A DNA stretch of 64,000 bases from Phycomyces blakesleeanus NRRL 1555(-) (lineage: Eukaryota; Mucoromycota; Mucoromycetes; Mucorales; Phycomycetaceae), in the NCBI RefSeq assembly GCF_001638985.1, contig NW_017265136.1, positions 1,652,181 through 1,716,180 of the forward strand. The letters are read 5' to 3'. The notes beneath the pieces were generated by a model that saw nothing but the letters and a program-made list of their open reading frames with translations, had not been told where the DNA came from and did no database searches. The position numbers and the translations under genes are program-made. How positions within the stretch are numbered: the stretch's first letter is position 1; each line of letters starts with the position of its first letter. Below are positions 61,569 through 64,000 of this stretch, piece after piece.

Positions 61569-61962
61569 GACAGACTAAAAATTAAAAAAAAAGGGCAAAA
61601 AAAGGTAAAACAAATCCATCTTGAACTTAGCAAATCAGCTTAATTTACGACTGTCTACACCTTTTTTTTAAAAAAAAAGTTCAAAATTAGTTCAAAATAC
61701 ATATTAGACAAAGTTGTACATATAATCCCGCCTCTGTCCTGATGTGAGAACGTCCTATTGCAAGTTTTTCTAGACCTTTCAGTATATGGCACATATTCTC
61801 CATAAAGAAAATGCTTCTCTTCTCAATCCGTAGCAGTGGAAGAAGACTAGCCAATTAGAGTCGATTAAAAAAAAGGGCAAAATTAATTAAAACTCGCACC
61901 CAATGATATGGCTTCAAATTATTCTCCTTTTTTGCTCTTTTTTTTTGAACTTTTAGTCTGTC
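61569..61962. mobile_element. Miniature inverted-repeat element E3 (about 394 bases)
   Basis: The left arm starts GACAGACTAAAA at 61569, and its inverse ends at 61962. Similarity extends about 37 bases inward through an A-run and GGCAAAAAA. Related termini occur at 61233-61252 and near 36250-36267, so this is a dispersed family. No clear target duplication and no coding frame are visible. Confidence 0.65.
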
Positions 61963-63244
61963 TACATCCACTGCATTTCTTAGCAATAATATTTTATATA
62001 CCAGTAGACAGGAAATTACCGTTAGCAATTACATCTGCATAGAGTTATAATGCTATAATTCATCAGCATTTGTACTAGATATAGCTATTTATAGTTACGA
62101 ACCCTACTCAAATAGATCTTTATATGGATTTGGATTTTTAAAATACCAACCTTTTAAAAGCATCATGAACTTGAACCAATGTTTATTAATAGTAAAGAGC
62201 TGTCTAGCAAAATATTGTTATATGACTTTTATAGACTTTGGAGAAGATAAAGACTCTCAATAAATCTTTAAAAACTCATTAAAATTATTAAAGCATAGTA
62301 CTATAAGAATAGAATATTATGAAAAAAAAATAGCTTTTATTGATTTTTGGATATTTCTAAAGATTATTCATTTATTTAACTGTGGCTACTAGTACTTATC
62401 TATATATGTGAAGTCGAATAGTAAAACCCGTTAATTAATAAGTTTATATTACACTTCTATACATAATTAGTTTAATGCATTCATCACCATTCTTTCTTAC
62501 TTATACTTCTTGGCCAAATAATAAAAAATTAATATTCTTGCTATTTTCTTTAGACTTCTTTAAATTCCTTTTATTGGAGCTATATTTTATAGATTTTAAA
62601 CAGAAAAAAACTGATTGATAAGGGCTGAATATAAACAAATACAGAAAATACAAAATAAAAAGCGCAGCTGTTAATATCTATGTTGAATTATAAGAATGTG
62701 GCTTACTTACATATTATAGCTGTGTGTTTATAGTAAAGATAGTCAATTATGATTTGAAATAAAAGTATATTGTGTTTAAATAAAAAGAGAGAAAGTTAGT
62801 AAAGCACTTCATATGTTTCATAGCTGATATTACATTTGACTAAAGTCTGGATACTTTCACATATTTTATTCAAAGTCTAAAGACATTTGATTATTTCATT
62901 AAAACTAGCTTTGATATTCTTTTTAAAGAAAAAATGCCCAGCGAGCAATTTATTCATAATATGTTTGAAAGCTTATATTTAATTATCATAAACTATCTAG
63001 GATACTTATTGGTAGTGTAGATTTTCTTAACATATCTATAAAGTGCGCATTAATAGAATAATATAAAAGTATAAGTAGCTTAATAGAAAGTTTATATCTA
63101 AATGGCAAACTTATCAATGTATTAAATTGAGTGAGAAAATATAAAAGCAAAAGAGAGAAAAAAATTTCAAAAAAAGAGAATAGAGAATGCAGTTGTTCAA
63201 GTAAATATAAATTGAAAGATATATAGAAAATAAAATAAAGTAGT

Positions 63245-63465
63245 AATTGGTCCATAAATCTATACTATGAATCGAATAGTCGTAAAGATATATTCAAATA
63301 TATATTGTCTAACTATCAATACCTCAAAGCCAAGCTTTTATTAAAAAGATAAAAGAGATATATGTATATATATATATATATATAGGCAATAAAACGGGAT
63401 AACAAGTAACCCATAAAGATACACTGTGAATCAGACTGTTATAAAGACGTATTCAATTATATCTT
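63245..63465. repeat. Imperfect direct duplication in the AT-rich right end
   Basis: The segment from about 63250 (CCATAAA...ATACTATGAATC...AGTCGTAAAGATATATTCAA) recurs at about 63411 (CCATAAAG...ACACTGTGAATC...TGTTATAAAGACGTATTCAA), about 160 bases later in the same orientation. No gene overlaps it. Confidence 0.6.
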
Positions 63466-64000
63466 TCCTAGTTTCCTATGGCCTAAATCCGATTTAATTT
63501 TAATAAAAATCTTGAACAGGAAATATACTTGGGTTCGTCTATGGAACTATTTCAGGAATTGACTGGAAATTATACAAGACTAACAACATATATATATTTG
63601 AGTCAAGCTACTGAGTTAGTAACCTTGGAGAATGATATGCATTCTTTCCAAAACAAAATAGCACTGAATTTTGGATACTGTAAAAGAAATATATTAGGAG
63701 TTGGAGAAACATGGGATATTTTCATTAACTATACATAGTGTAGAGCAAGCTTTAGATATGTACTATAGGTACCCAATTTCACAAGAATGGTTTCAAGCTT
63801 GACTTGATAAAGGTAGATTTGCGCACAGCTAGTAGGTTGATCCAATATCGTGTCTGCGTAAATGTGCTTAATTTGTTGATCTAATTAATTAGCTATATAT
63901 ACATATGATCCGAAAGAAATGTTTTCCCTATTTAATATCTGTTCCGGATAGTAAAGAAGATTTTACAGCTTTAAATGTATGTCTAGCAATATACAATGGT

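Larger units (their letters stand above)
61206..64000. other. AT-rich, gene-poor right end
   Basis: Apart from element E3 and the direct duplication, this stretch shows no supported gene. From about 62000 onward it becomes even more AT-rich, with few GC-containing patches. A 66-codon frame from ATG at 63541 to 63738 has fairly normal composition (MELFQELTGNYTRL) but no recognisable domain and no splice partner. It could be a gene remnant. Confidence 0.55.

Noticed and set aside
63529..63738. Candidate gene at the right end
   Set aside because: The frame is short, isolated and unlike any family I know. It is kept only as a possible remnant in the description of that region.

Overview
The window is nuclear DNA of a fungus. 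It is very AT-rich, its genes are broken by many short introns (mostly about 50 to 300 bases), and TA dinucleotide runs, poly-T/poly-A runs and microsatellites fill introns and intergenic stretches. Three CotH-type secreted kinase-like genes, an ARL5 GTPase, a yeast-type riboflavin synthase and F-box/LRR genes point to Mucoromycota, most likely a Mucorales-type mould. That assignment rests on gene content only. No rRNA, tRNA or CRISPR array was recognised.

Layout. 1-3650: no supported gene. 3651-5112 (-): amino acid/auxin permease family transporter. 9101-14579 (+): 18-exon secreted subtilisin with a PA domain. 15503-17775 (+): polytopic membrane protein of unknown function. 18296-19572 (-): secreted EXORDIUM/PHI-1-like protein. 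20916-22831 (-): F-box protein with a long LRR-like region. 24200-26527 (-): secreted S41-family peptidase. 30635-32908 (+): Pro/Ser/Gly-rich protein with a C-terminal membrane segment and LEA2-like domain. 34086-36470: compound inverted-repeat element with decayed coding sequence. 36581-38818 (-): CotH paralogue 1. 39357-40722 (-): ARL5. 41090-43932 (-): transmembrane pseudokinase. 46232-47134 (-): F-box protein. 49110-50024 (+): riboflavin synthase. 50756-52875 and 55164-57258 (-): two CotH paralogues in tandem. 57259-64000: gene-poor, repeat-rich DNA with two abutting miniature inverted-repeat elements (60250-61200) and a third (61569-61962).

The genes do not form a pathway. A secretory and cell-surface theme is strong: subtilisin, EXORDIUM-like protein, S41 peptidase, three CotH proteins and a receptor-like pseudokinase all carry or probably carry secretion signals, while ARL5 is a Golgi traffic GTPase. 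Exon boundaries were worked out by hand from splice consensus, phase and protein continuity. Four introns clearly use GC rather than GT donors, all with the GCAAG consensus.

The most noteworthy items are the pseudokinase that has lost its key catalytic residues, the nested inverted-repeat element, the two miniature elements separated and flanked by three copies of TATTA, the tandem CotH duplication that includes non-coding flanks, and the apparent excess of GC-AG introns.
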